The notes beneath the pieces were generated by a model that saw only the letters and a program-made list of their open reading frames with translations, was not told where the DNA came from and did no database searches. From contig CBEWDL010000001.1 in assembly GCA_965555375.1 (NCBI GenBank), positions 9,778 through 73,777 on the forward strand: a stretch of DNA of 64,000 nt, written 5' to 3'. The DNA comes from CBDVBL01 sp965555375. Lineage in GTDB: Bacteria; Zixibacteria; MSB-5A5; UBA10806. The position numbers were made by a program, and so were the translations under genes. Shown here piece by piece: positions 51,474-60,988 of the stretch. The first letter of the stretch is position 1. Each line of letters begins with the position of its first letter.

Positions 51474-52142
51474 TTAAGATTTCACCTGTGTTGCTGCCCC
51501 GGGCGGTCTGGATTCAATCCTCTCCATAACTCGAATTTCCCGTGGCGCCGAGATGCTGCCCGAAACAAAAAATTTAATTCCATCTTCCACCGAAATGTCG
51601 AGAATTTTCGCCTCCCCCGCAGGGAAAAGTATGGCCATCCCGGAAAAAGGTGTTGGGGTTGAAGGTATAAAAATGCTCCAGAATTCTTTCTCGCCGTCGG
51701 CAAGATGAATCTTAAGACGATTGGCCAAAAAACCCAGGGCATAAGCTCCCTTGCGAGGATATTCGACCATCACAACATTCTCGAATGTTTTCTTGCCCGG
51801 GACCGCTATTCCCTCTATGAGCTGTTTCGATGCCGAGTAAAGAATCCTGAAAAATGGAATCTTTAAAAGAAATTTCTCCCATAGTCGGTATATCTTCTGA
51901 CCGAAGACGTTGGTCGTCAATATTCCGGTGAGCATGATTAGCATCAGAGTAACCACCAAGCCTATAAAAGGGAATCCATAATCCTGGCCGAGAATTCTCA
52001 CGATATAAGGCTTTATAAAATTGTCTATGGATTCTACGCCGAATTTTAGTATAGCCAGGGTAACAAACAAGGGCACGATAATGAGGACTCCCGATAGAAA
52101 CCTGGTTTTTATCGTTATCTTGAATTCGTCTTTGAAACTCAT
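51474..52142 (-). CDS. DUF502-family membrane protein
   Basis: About 222 residues from the ATG at 52142. Two N-terminal hydrophobic helices (FLSGVLIIVPLFVTLAILKF and FIGLVVTLMLIMLTGILTT) are followed by the family motif LLKIPFFRILYSASKQLIEG, then VVMVEYPRKGAYALGFLA and IPSTPTPFSGMAILFPAGE. The role is unknown. The earlier start at 52178 is within the promoter spacer region and less likely. The -10 word ends five bases before the ATG. Confidence 0.88.
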   Translation of the reverse strand: MSFKDEFKITIKTRFLSGVLIIVPLFVTLAILKFGVESIDNFIKPYIVRILGQDYGFPFIGLVVTLMLIMLTGILTTNVFGQKIYRLWEKFLLKIPFFRILYSASKQLIEGIAVPGKKTFENVVMVEYPRKGAYALGFLANRLKIHLADGEKEFWSIFIPSTPTPFSGMAILFPAGEAKILDISVEDGIKFFVSGSISAPREIRVMERIESRPPGAATQVKS

Positions 52143-52147
52143 TAGAT

Positions 52148-52178
52148 TTAATATTCGGGTGAACCCGACCGGTGTCAA
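52148..52178 (-). promoter_or_regulatory. promoter with embedded palindrome for the DUF502 gene
   Basis: On the minus strand, TTGACA (52178-52173) and TATTAA (52153-52148) with a 19-base spacer; AATATT at 17 bases is an alternative -10. The spacer contains the palindrome TCGGGT-TC-ACCCGA (52155-52168), a possible operator. The start would fall at or next to the ATG, suggesting a leaderless mRNA. Confidence 0.45.
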
Positions 52179-52316
52179 GCGAAAAGGATTTCACCGGCCG
52201 TAGCCGTACCCTTTGATAATTTATATTCCCATTGATATTTTCGGCTGGCAATCTGTTTATATAAGCTCAAATCCCGGTGTTATTTCAGGCCGGGGCAATT
52301 GTGCGACTCTATTCAT

Positions 52317-53744
52317 TCATAGCTGGGGGAAAAAGACACGGGCCGCCTGGCTGGCCCACTCATAGAAGGTCGACGGCAGCACGCAGATCAAAATGACCAT
52401 AGCTCCCGAGATTGCTATCCCCAGCCCGAGAGTTGGCCCGAAAGGTATCCTCGATTCGTCCTCGTGCCTGTGGAAAAACATCTTGCGGACCACGTTCATG
52501 TAGTAGAATAACGATACCACCGACATCAAAAGGGCGATGACAACCAGCCAGTAGATATGCTCCTTTATAGCGGCGGCGAAAAGCCAGTATTTGCCGAGAA
52601 AACCTGCCGTCGGAGGAATGCCGACCAGAGACAACATAAATATAGTCATCATAGCCGAGGCCAGGGGATTTCTCCTAATCATGCCGGCGTAGTCGTCAAT
52701 TTGATCTGATCCGGTCATGTTGGAAAAACCGATGGCCACCATGAAAGCGCCGATGTTGGCGAACAGGTAGGCCATCAAAAAGATCATCATCCCGATAATA
52801 GAATGCCCGTTACCCGCGGCGAGGGCAACCAGCACATAGCCGACCTGAGCGATCGAAGAATATGCCAGCATCCTCTTGATATTGGATTGCAGAAGAGCCA
52901 CGAAATTCCCGATCACCATGGCCAGCACTGCTACGATTTCCAGCAACAAGACCCAATCGGTCTTGGCAATGATGAGAGGGCTGAAGAAAATCCTGACGAA
53001 AGCCGCCAGTCCGGCTGCTTTTGAGGCCACCGAAAGAAAAGCCGTAATGGGTGTGGGAGCTCCTTCATATACATCAGGGGCCCACATATGAAACGGTGCC
53101 GCGGCCAGCTTGAATCCGAATCCCGCAATAAACAAAACGATGGCCAATCCAAGCCCCAGGCTGAGGCCTTCGCCGGTCAAATCCCAGCTTTTGATATCGG
53201 CCAGCATGGTGGTGCCGGTGAGGCCGTACAGGAGGCTCAAGCCGAAAAGCAGAATGCCCGAGGAGGCCCCTCCGATTATGAGATATTTCAGCCCGGCCTC
53301 CGTTGATTTCAGATCTCTCTTCAAAAAGGCGGCCAGCACGTAAAGAGGAATGGTGGCAAGCTCTAATGATACATACAGCGTGATAAGCTCGCCGGCCCCT
53401 GCCAGGAACATCATACCGACAGTGGCCAGAAGGATGAGACCGTAAAACTCACCTTTATGTTTGATTCTTATTTCCACATAATCTATGGACGCAATAATCG
53501 TCAGCATTGCCGAGAGAAGGAATATTTCGTTAAACAGTCTGCCATAATCATCGGATAAATAGGTGCCGAAGAAACCCTGTCCGTTATCGGCGAACACCGC
53601 CAGGACTGCGGTTATAGCCAGTCCCAGAATGGAGAGATAGCCGAGGCCTCTGCGGCTGCCGTCCTTTTTGAAAAAATCAATGGCTATGATGAGCACCGCC
53701 CAGCACGTCAGAAAGATCTGTGGAATGATTAACGAAATATTCAT
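52317..53744 (-). CDS. nuoN: NADH-quinone oxidoreductase subunit N
   Basis: A 475-residue antiporter-like complex I subunit with about fourteen helices. The Lys-carrying helix and the FKLAAAPFHMWAPDVYEGAPTPITAFLSVASKAA segment are diagnostic of NuoN. It overlaps nuoM by four bases. It is the last gene of the complex I operon on the minus strand. Confidence 0.95.
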   Translation of the reverse strand: MNISLIIPQIFLTCWAVLIIAIDFFKKDGSRRGLGYLSILGLAITAVLAVFADNGQGFFGTYLSDDYGRLFNEIFLLSAMLTIIASIDYVEIRIKHKGEFYGLILLATVGMMFLAGAGELITLYVSLELATIPLYVLAAFLKRDLKSTEAGLKYLIIGGASSGILLFGLSLLYGLTGTTMLADIKSWDLTGEGLSLGLGLAIVLFIAGFGFKLAAAPFHMWAPDVYEGAPTPITAFLSVASKAAGLAAFVRIFFSPLIIAKTDWVLLLEIVAVLAMVIGNFVALLQSNIKRMLAYSSIAQVGYVLVALAAGNGHSIIGMMIFLMAYLFANIGAFMVAIGFSNMTGSDQIDDYAGMIRRNPLASAMMTIFMLSLVGIPPTAGFLGKYWLFAAAIKEHIYWLVVIALLMSVVSLFYYMNVVRKMFFHRHEDESRIPFGPTLGLGIAISGAMVILICVLPSTFYEWASQAARVFFPQL

Positions 53745-55273
53745 GATCCAAGTATCAGTTTAACGAGGTTATCGACTGTATCTTTTATGAAAACATTCAA
53801 AACCTTAGGATAGACTCCTATCAAAAGGGTAAGAACGGCCAGAGGGAAGACCGTGAAGATTTCCCGACCGTTGATCTCTGTTAAACCTTCCCATCTGGTG
53901 TTGAACTGCCCCAGGAATATCCTCTGGATCATCCTGAGAATATACCCGGCGGTAAGAACTACTCCCAGTATGGCCAGGATGACTATCCATTTAGAGACGA
54001 AAATTGACTGGAATGAGCCGATGAAGACCATGAATTCGGAAATAAAGCCGCTCATCCCCGGAAGTCCCAGCGAGGCCATACCGAACAGCACGAAGATGCC
54101 CGTATAGACGGGCAGTTTGACTCCCAATCCGCCGAATGCGGCAATCTCTCTGGTGTGGGCCCTGTCGTAGATAACCCCCACCAGAAGAAACAAGGCCCCG
54201 GTTATCACACCGTGGGAAAACATCTGGAACAGACAGCCTGATATCCCGACTGTTGTTATAGCTGCCATACCGAGCAGGCAAAAACCCATGTGCGAAACAG
54301 AGGAGTAGGCCACCAGTTTTTTGAGATCTTTCTGCGCCATGGAGACCAGGGCGCCGTAGATGATGCCGATCAGCCCGAGAATCGCTAACGGAATTGCGTA
54401 GGCGATAGTCGCTTCGGGGAACATGGGGAAAGAGACCCTCAGAATGCCGTAGATGCCCATTTTCAACAATATCCCGGCCAGGATGACCGATACGGCGGTC
54501 GGGGCCTCCACATGGGCGTCGGGTAACCACGTGTGGAATGGCCAGACCGGGACTTTGATGGCAAAGGCTATAAAGAAGGCGGCGAAAACCCACATCTGGA
54601 ACAGGTGAGAGTAGATCGAGTTCTGCCGTATAAGCGCCAGCATGTCAAGAGATCCGACAGTGAAATACAGGGCCAGAATGCCGACCAGCATAAAGACCGA
54701 GCCGAAGAGTGTATAAAGGAAGAACTTGATCGCCGCGTATTCCCGTCGAGGGCCGCCCCAGACGCCGATTAAGAAATACATCGGCACCAGCATAATTTCC
54801 CAGAAGATGTAGAATAAGAAGAAGTCGAGGGCGCAGAAGACGCCGATCATACCGGTCTCGAGCAGTAGAAACCAGGCGAAATATTCTTTTACTCTGTCTT
54901 TGATGCCGAACGAGGCGATAATGGAAACGAAGGACAACAGTCCCGTTAAAAAGAGCATCGGCACCGAAAGACCGTCGGCGCCCATTATATACTGAACATT
55001 GACCTGCGGGAACCAGGCCACCGGTCTGGCGAAATCGAAAACGAATCCCTGAGTCTCGCTATAAATATTGAAAAGCATCCCCGTGCCCATGGCCTCAAAG
55101 TAAAACCAGACCAAGTAGATGGAGAGTACGAAAGGAACGAAGGAGAAAAAGGCGGCGGTCCATCGTATCGCCCCCACCGATTCCTTCTTCAAAAGGAGAA
55201 TCGCCACGATCCCGATTAAGGGGATGAAGGTCATATATGTTAATATTGGAAATGGTAATGTAATCGGTTCCAA
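53741..55273 (-). CDS. nuoM: NADH-quinone oxidoreductase subunit M
   Basis: A 510-residue proton-pumping subunit with about fourteen helices. The conserved Glu in helix 5 (FYIFWEIMLVPMYFLIGVWGG), the proton-path AFAIKVPVWPFHTWLPDAHVEAPTAVSVILAGILLKMG and KKLVAYSSVSHMGF are typical. It lies between nuoL (gap of 17 bases) and nuoN (overlap). Confidence 0.96.
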   Translation of the reverse strand: MEPITLPFPILTYMTFIPLIGIVAILLLKKESVGAIRWTAAFFSFVPFVLSIYLVWFYFEAMGTGMLFNIYSETQGFVFDFARPVAWFPQVNVQYIMGADGLSVPMLFLTGLLSFVSIIASFGIKDRVKEYFAWFLLLETGMIGVFCALDFFLFYIFWEIMLVPMYFLIGVWGGPRREYAAIKFFLYTLFGSVFMLVGILALYFTVGSLDMLALIRQNSIYSHLFQMWVFAAFFIAFAIKVPVWPFHTWLPDAHVEAPTAVSVILAGILLKMGIYGILRVSFPMFPEATIAYAIPLAILGLIGIIYGALVSMAQKDLKKLVAYSSVSHMGFCLLGMAAITTVGISGCLFQMFSHGVITGALFLLVGVIYDRAHTREIAAFGGLGVKLPVYTGIFVLFGMASLGLPGMSGFISEFMVFIGSFQSIFVSKWIVILAILGVVLTAGYILRMIQRIFLGQFNTRWEGLTEINGREIFTVFPLAVLTLLIGVYPKVLNVFIKDTVDNLVKLILGS

Positions 55274-55290
55274 CTAATCCTCCTTTATCG

Positions 55291-57459
55291 TCAAATTAGC
55301 TTTATAAATAAGAAGACCACGGCGCCGAAAAACACCACCAGCGCATAGGTCTGCAATTGCCCGGTTTGTATCTTTCTGAGAGTCCTGCCGAAAAACATCG
55401 AGACATGACCTGTGCCGTTGACGGCGCCATCGACTACATACGTATCGAATCGCTCATGTGCCCATGAGAAAAACAACGTCAGCTTTGCCGTGCCGTTGAC
55501 GATGCCATCTATTATAAGGAGATCAAATTTGAATAGAAAATCGGCCAACTTATATGTCGGATTAATTATGACAGCCATGTACAGCTCATCGAAATACCAC
55601 TTGTTAAACAGGAGTGTATAGATCGGCTTGAACCTCTGTGCCATTTTCACCGGGGAGATTGCTCCTCTGTAATACATAAGATATGCCAGGCCGATACCGG
55701 ATAAGGCCACAACCAGCGAAATAAGCATAAGTAAAATGCTGGGTTCCACGTGGTGGACCGCGCCATAATAGACGAAGGAGGAATACCCTTTATGAAGCCA
55801 GGGGATACCGACCCAGCCGGCGCAAACCGACAGCACGGCAAGTATCATCAATGGAATCGTCATGTTTCTGGGGGATTCGTGGGCATGGTCATAGGCGTGC
55901 TGATCTCGCGGCTTACCAGTAAATGTCATAAAATACAGCCTGAACATGTAGAAGGCAGTCATGCCTGCCACGAGGATTCCAATCAAGAGGAAGATATAAT
56001 GTCCTCCGGCGAAGGCTGTGGCGAAAATCTCATCCTTCGACCAGAAGCCGGATAAAGGAAAGATCCCCGATATGGATAAGCTGGCGATAAGGAACGTTAT
56101 GGATGTTATCTTCAATTTTTTGTGCAGTCCACCCATAAACTGGATGTCGTTGGTGTGGACGGCGTGGATAACCGAACCGGCGGCTAAAAAGAGGAGGGCT
56201 TTGAAACAGGCATGGGTCATAAGGTGGAAGGTCCCCGCCGCGAAACCCGCCAACCCCAGGGCCATGATCATATAACCCAGCTGTGAGACGGTGGAATAGG
56301 CGAGAACACGTTTTATATCATTTTGAACTAAACCTATGGACGCCGCCAGAAACGCCGTGAAAGCTCCCACCGATGCTACCACATACATCATGGTCTCCGA
56401 TATCATAATAATTCCCATCAGGCGGGCGGTCAGGTAAACACCGGCGGCCACCATGGTGGCGGCATGGATCAGGGCGGAGACCGGTGTCGGGCCTTCCATG
56501 GCGTCGGGCAACCACACATGGAAGGGAAACTGCGCCGATTTCCCCGCGGCACCGCAGAACATCAGGATACCGGCAATAGCCACCAGCGGCAGCATATTCG
56601 ACGCTATCTGGCCGTTGGCGATCATATAATCGATTTCGGGTAGGGATGCTGAACCGACGGCGAAGATGAGTATCACCAATCCGAGGAGAAATCCCAGATC
56701 GCCGATCTTGGTGGTTACAAAGGCCTTCTTGCCGGCATCGGAGGCGGATTTCTTCTCGAACCAGAAGCCTATCAATAAATAGGATGTCAACCCCACCAGC
56801 TCCCAGAAAACGAACATCAATACATACGTGCCGGCTATCACCAGGCCGAGCATGGAGAAGGTAAACAGCGAAAGATAGGCGAAATATCTGGCGAATCGGG
56901 GGTCACCGTGCATATAGCCGAGAGAGTAAATTTGCACCAGAGATGCTATAATGGTGACCACCATCAGCATGACCGCCGCCAGCGGATCTATATATATCCC
57001 CACGGGAATGACGAAGGCGCCTTTCTTGCCATGCCTCTGAGGCTCCTGGAATTTGAGATGGTGCCCGGATTCGCCGTGTTTCCCGTTATCCTCTGGATAT
57101 ATGGAATCTACCGATTCCGAATATTCCGCTTCCGGCTCCAGAAGAGATTCAACTTCATCAGCCTCCGCAACGGTTGTTTCATGGATCTCTGTTGCGTCGC
57201 CATGCTCATTCTGGCCGAGGGTTATAGCTTCAGCCCCGGACATGCCGCCATCGCCAAGGACAACCCATTCGATCCAATATTCCCTGGGCGTGGGATCTTT
57301 CAAAACCTCGATCAGGACGACAACAGATAGGACAAACGATGCCAGAACCATCCCGATGGAAAAATAGCTGGAGACCTTATTGCTTTTGTTCAGGAAGAAT
57401 ACGATCAGGATGAATGCCAGCAGGGGAAGCGCCGCTATGATCCAGCTATAAGGCAACAT
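55291..57459 (-). CDS. nuoL: NADH-quinone oxidoreductase subunit L with a long acidic insert
   Basis: A 722-residue subunit, longer than common NuoL. SAQFPFHVWLPDAMEGPTPVSALIHAATMVAAGVYL, FVFWELVGLTSYLLIGFW and the C-terminal lateral helix and last transmembrane helix are recognised. Between the second and third helices (about residues 75-155) there is a hydrophilic Glu/His-rich stretch, including AEADEVESLLEPEAEYSESV and HGESGHHLKF, that ordinary NuoL lacks. This would project to the outside. The start overlaps the upstream gene's stop by one base. Confidence 0.94.
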   Translation of the reverse strand: MLPYSWIIAALPLLAFILIVFFLNKSNKVSSYFSIGMVLASFVLSVVVLIEVLKDPTPREYWIEWVVLGDGGMSGAEAITLGQNEHGDATEIHETTVAEADEVESLLEPEAEYSESVDSIYPEDNGKHGESGHHLKFQEPQRHGKKGAFVIPVGIYIDPLAAVMLMVVTIIASLVQIYSLGYMHGDPRFARYFAYLSLFTFSMLGLVIAGTYVLMFVFWELVGLTSYLLIGFWFEKKSASDAGKKAFVTTKIGDLGFLLGLVILIFAVGSASLPEIDYMIANGQIASNMLPLVAIAGILMFCGAAGKSAQFPFHVWLPDAMEGPTPVSALIHAATMVAAGVYLTARLMGIIMISETMMYVVASVGAFTAFLAASIGLVQNDIKRVLAYSTVSQLGYMIMALGLAGFAAGTFHLMTHACFKALLFLAAGSVIHAVHTNDIQFMGGLHKKLKITSITFLIASLSISGIFPLSGFWSKDEIFATAFAGGHYIFLLIGILVAGMTAFYMFRLYFMTFTGKPRDQHAYDHAHESPRNMTIPLMILAVLSVCAGWVGIPWLHKGYSSFVYYGAVHHVEPSILLMLISLVVALSGIGLAYLMYYRGAISPVKMAQRFKPIYTLLFNKWYFDELYMAVIINPTYKLADFLFKFDLLIIDGIVNGTAKLTLFFSWAHERFDTYVVDGAVNGTGHVSMFFGRTLRKIQTGQLQTYALVVFFGAVVFLFIKLI

Positions 57460-58181
57460 CAGTTGCTACCCCCGGTCTCATTCTGATTCCTGGCCGCCTG
57501 AATATTATCCGTTTCGACAGGCGGCTTCCCGTTCTCTGTTTTCACCATCTTGGATATTTCCTTGAAAGCTCCGGCTATGGGAGCCGCCATGGGGTTACCG
57601 GAGACAAGAGTGGGTATGCTGGCAATTAAGTTCATTGTTATTCTGTCTCTCATATTATCCCGGTTCAGACCTGTCAGGCCCATGCTGTAAGAGAAAGATG
57701 TCAAAGCGATAAAGAATACAGCGATGACGATAACCCCGATCCTGCGGAAGTTGCCAGGATGTGCGCCGGCCAACGCTCGCCAGGTGACCACGAAAGGAAA
57801 TACCGATATCATAATGGCGCTGGCGAGGCCGAAAATTATCCCCCGCCACAGGACCACCATGAAATTAATGTTCTTGAACATCCCCAGAACTTCGGGCGAG
57901 TCGACGAGAGAATACGAGATAAATCCAAACCCGAAAAAGACGGCCAGTATGAATCCCAGAGCCCAGCCGGATTTCAGAGAAGCCCTGGCTTTGAGCGATG
58001 AGGACTTTTTGTAATACAGGAGAAAACCCGCGGTAGAAAGAAGGAATATCAGATAGTACAGATCGATGGGCACCTTGAACAGGTTTACGAATAAGAGTGG
58101 GAGACCGAAAAGGAGCATGCATAAATCAAAGATCCATACAAGATGTTTCCAGCTTCGGGTATTTAAGTTGACCGATATCAT
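57459..58181 (-). CDS. unrecognised membrane protein between nuoK and nuoL
   Basis: A 240-residue protein with about six hydrophobic segments (near residues 15-35, 38-56, 72-95, 105-130, 145-170) and a soluble polar C-terminus (TENGKPPVETDNIQAAR). It belongs to no Nuo family that I recognise. It lies four bases after nuoK and overlaps the nuoL start by one base, so it is made together with complex I and could be an accessory subunit or assembly factor. Function is unknown. Confidence 0.8.
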   Translation of the reverse strand: MISVNLNTRSWKHLVWIFDLCMLLFGLPLLFVNLFKVPIDLYYLIFLLSTAGFLLYYKKSSSLKARASLKSGWALGFILAVFFGFGFISYSLVDSPEVLGMFKNINFMVVLWRGIIFGLASAIMISVFPFVVTWRALAGAHPGNFRRIGVIVIAVFFIALTSFSYSMGLTGLNRDNMRDRITMNLIASIPTLVSGNPMAAPIAGAFKEISKMVKTENGKPPVETDNIQAARNQNETGGSN

Positions 58182-58185
58182 AATC

Positions 58186-58515
58186 TTACCATTTCATGAA
58201 GTTGATTTTGTCCACCTCGATGCCGCGGAAATTCCTGTATAACAATATGACAATAGCCAGGCCCACGGAGGCCTCTGCGGCGGCGATCGTTATTATGAAT
58301 ATCGCAAAGATTTGACCTGTGATCGCCTCCGGTGTCAAAAATCTCGAGAATGCCACAAAATTTATATTGACCGCATTAAACATAAGCTCGATGGACATCA
58401 AAACGCCCACAGCGTTGCGACGCGTCAACAGGCCGAATATCCCGATGCAGAACATTGCGGATGAGAGTATCAGATAATGTGTCAATCCAGGCATTCTAAC
58501 TATCCTTCCTGGCAA
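58186..58515 (-). CDS. nuoK: NADH-quinone oxidoreductase subunit K
   Basis: A 109-residue three-helix subunit: LTHYLILSSAMFCIGIFGLLTRRNAVGVLMSIELMFNAVNINFVAF carries the conserved Glu in the second helix, and FIITIAAAEASVGLAIVILLYRNF has the conserved Glu of the third. It overlaps nuoJ by about 20 bases. Confidence 0.95.
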   Translation of the reverse strand: MPGRIVRMPGLTHYLILSSAMFCIGIFGLLTRRNAVGVLMSIELMFNAVNINFVAFSRFLTPEAITGQIFAIFIITIAAAEASVGLAIVILLYRNFRGIEVDKINFMKW

Positions 58516-59350
58516 TAACTATGGCGCCCATAAGGGCTGCCAGCAAAAGAACCGAAACCACCTCGAACGGCAATACGAATTTCGACATCAACAGCCGCCC
58601 GATAGTCTCAGTGTTACTGTTGGAAAGCTTTATGGTGATTTTCTGCTCATCATTATTATGGCTTGATAAAATCCAGATCGCATTGGATATTGCATCGTAG
58701 CTGACCTTCTCGCTCCAGATTTTTAGATAGATGCTCTGCTCGTCTGAAAAGACGGTTTGCTGGGTGGAGAAAGCCGGGCTGGCCGAGAGTATGTATCCGT
58801 TGCCCCCAGCCGGTTCCGGCGCCGGTTCTGCGAACTGGGTCTGCCCCAACTCATCGTTTATAATGTTAATGCGCCCCACGGCGCCAAAACTTTCTCCCAG
58901 CGTATCTCTGATATTGGCAGTCCAATGCCACTGCATGCCGTCTGTGAGCAAATCTGAAGCCTCGATGGACGCTGTCCATGATCCCGTATTCCCGGGAGCG
59001 GGAGGGGTATCACCGAAGGTTCTGACCATGGCTATTACGGCCAGGACAAAGAAAAGGCCGGCTATGATGAACGCAGGAATTACCAGTTCGTTTACCTGCC
59101 GGATCGATCTTGATTGTATCTGATAAGTTAACATGATGGCGAACAGGATAAGTATTGTAACTGCTCCGACATAGATGAGCACCTGGACCGCGGCGAGGAA
59201 TTCCGCTTTTAACATCAAATATATTCCCGCCACGAAGAAGAAGGTTAAGACGAGAAACAGCGCGGAATGGAATACGTTACGAAGAGTGACAACCAGGATG
59301 GCACAAACGAGGATCACTCCGGCAAGAAGATAGAATAGGAACAGGCTCAA
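58496..59350 (-). CDS. nuoJ: NADH-quinone oxidoreductase subunit J with a large extra domain
   Basis: A 284-residue protein against about 165-200 for usual NuoJ. The first four helices (LLAGVILVCAILVVTLRNVFHSALFLVLTFFFVAGIYLMLKAEFLAAVQVLIYVGAVTILILFAIML) and the last helix (FVLPFEVVSVLLLAALMGAIVIARKD) match NuoJ. Between them, about residues 117-245 form a non-membrane domain with ILSASPAFSTQQTVFSDEQS and SSHNNDEQKITIKLSNSNT, which looks beta-rich. It would lie on the outer side of the inner membrane. No domain name is recognised. Confidence 0.92.
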   Translation of the reverse strand: MSLFLFYLLAGVILVCAILVVTLRNVFHSALFLVLTFFFVAGIYLMLKAEFLAAVQVLIYVGAVTILILFAIMLTYQIQSRSIRQVNELVIPAFIIAGLFFVLAVIAMVRTFGDTPPAPGNTGSWTASIEASDLLTDGMQWHWTANIRDTLGESFGAVGRINIINDELGQTQFAEPAPEPAGGNGYILSASPAFSTQQTVFSDEQSIYLKIWSEKVSYDAISNAIWILSSHNNDEQKITIKLSNSNTETIGRLLMSKFVLPFEVVSVLLLAALMGAIVIARKDS

Positions 59351-59928
59351 GAGACTCCCTCCTCCTCATCCCGGGGCGTATCCCGGTCGGGATTTAACGG
59401 TTTGGCTTCCAGGGTCGACTCGGCAGTATCCGTTGATGATTCGGCTGGCTTTGCTTCGCGTTTTTTCTTTTTCTTTGGCTCGTATTTGACGTCGCGGCCT
59501 ATTTCCTGGAGCCTGTCCTTATCGTAAATCAGCTCCTGCTTGTTAAAAACGGAGAACTCGTATTTGCCGGTGAGCTTGATACTGTCAAAATTGCAGACCT
59601 CCTCGCAGATCCCGCAAAAACAGCAGATCGTATTGTCTATTTTGAATTCGCCGGGATATCTCTTCTTGGTTTCCGGATCTTTTACCTGTTCTACATATAT
59701 GGCGTTGACAGGGCACTGTTTCATGCACACCAGACAGGCGTTACAATTGAGTTCGCCGGTCTCCGGATCGGATAACAGGACGACCACGCCTCGCGAGCGT
59801 TCCGGCATGATCCAGCGCTCATCCGGGTATTGAAGAGTAACGGATTTTTTGGGAAGATATTTGCCGGTCGTTTTCAGGCCAACCAGCAAGTTCCAGAATC
59901 CTTTGACAGTGTCTTTGATCGCGCTCAT
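59347..59928 (-). CDS. nuoI: NADH-quinone oxidoreductase subunit I
   Basis: A 193-residue subunit with two 4Fe-4S clusters: CNACLVCMKQCPVNAI and CCFCGICEEVCNFDSI (the latter with Asn instead of Pro after the last Cys). A charged C-terminal tail of about 50 residues, rich in Lys, Glu and Thr, extends beyond the core. It overlaps nuoJ by four bases. Confidence 0.95.
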   Translation of the reverse strand: MSAIKDTVKGFWNLLVGLKTTGKYLPKKSVTLQYPDERWIMPERSRGVVVLLSDPETGELNCNACLVCMKQCPVNAIYVEQVKDPETKKRYPGEFKIDNTICCFCGICEEVCNFDSIKLTGKYEFSVFNKQELIYDKDRLQEIGRDVKYEPKKKKKREAKPAESSTDTAESTLEAKPLNPDRDTPRDEEEGVS

Positions 59929-59929
59929 A

Positions 59930-60988
59930 TTATTTAAAGAGATAAACTCCCAATCCGGTTAAAATGAGATTGGCAAACGCCAGGGGCAGCAAAAACTTCC
60001 AGGCAAAACTCATGAGTTGATCGACGCGCAGCCGGGGATAAGTCCACCTGAACCACATCAGCACGAAGACCAAAAACAGAGTTTTGCCGAAAAACCAGAT
60101 CCAGCTCGGTATGAAAGATAATCCCGGCAGAGGCGGCTGCCACCCGCCCAAAAAGAGCGTGGTAGCCACGGCAGAGACGGTAAACATATTCACAAATTCC
60201 GCCAGGAAAAACATGGCGAATTTCATTCCCGAGTATTCGACATTGAATCCGGCCACCAATTCCTGCTCGGCCTCCGGCAGATCGAATGGCGTTCTATTGA
60301 CTTCCGCTACGGAGGCTACGAAATAGATCCCGAATCCCAGAATCTGCGGAAGCCAGAACCATCGCCAGAAATACGGGCCCTGCGCCTCGACAATGTCCAC
60401 CATGGACAGCGAGCCGGCGAGCATTATGGCGCCCATGACTGAGATCGTAAGGGGCACCTCATAGGAAACGATCTGAGCCGCCGATCTCATGCCGCCCAGT
60501 AACGCATACTTGTTATTGGATGCCCATCCCGCCATCAACAGCGAAATGACAGTAAATGATGTTATAGCCAGAATATATATTATGCCGATGTTGAGATCGC
60601 GGGCAATGAGGCCCTTCCCGAAGGGAATGACAATATAGGCCATAAACGCGGTCGCGAATACCACCACGGGCGCCCAGAAATAGACTTTTTTATCGGCCAC
60701 GTCGGGGACTATATCCTCCTTTTGAAGAAGCTTGATGCCATCGGCCAGAGTTTGCAGGACTCCATGTGGGCCGGTGCGCATCGGGCCGAGCCGATCCTGG
60801 AAGTGAGCGGAAACTTTCCTTTCCCACCAGACCAAAAAAAGCGCCAGAAGCGCAAGAACGCCAATTATGACCAGGCCGGCGAAAACCATTACCAATAGAT
60901 CGAGCCAGACAATGGGAATACCCAGGCTGGCAAACCAGGTGGCGAGTAAATCGTATATATTTAAAAGAAGATTATCCAACTCCAGCAT
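59930..60988 (-). CDS. nuoH: NADH-quinone oxidoreductase subunit H
   Basis: A 352-residue eight-helix subunit forming the quinone channel. WWERKVSAHFQDRLGPMRTGPHGVLQTLADGIKLLQKED and the conserved loop NRTPFDLPEAEQELVAGFNVEYSGMKFAMFFLAEF are diagnostic. Its start overlaps the nuoD stop by one base. Confidence 0.96.
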   Translation of the reverse strand: MLELDNLLLNIYDLLATWFASLGIPIVWLDLLVMVFAGLVIIGVLALLALFLVWWERKVSAHFQDRLGPMRTGPHGVLQTLADGIKLLQKEDIVPDVADKKVYFWAPVVVFATAFMAYIVIPFGKGLIARDLNIGIIYILAITSFTVISLLMAGWASNNKYALLGGMRSAAQIVSYEVPLTISVMGAIMLAGSLSMVDIVEAQGPYFWRWFWLPQILGFGIYFVASVAEVNRTPFDLPEAEQELVAGFNVEYSGMKFAMFFLAEFVNMFTVSAVATTLFLGGWQPPLPGLSFIPSWIWFFGKTLFLVFVLMWFRWTYPRLRVDQLMSFAWKFLLPLAFANLILTGLGVYLFK

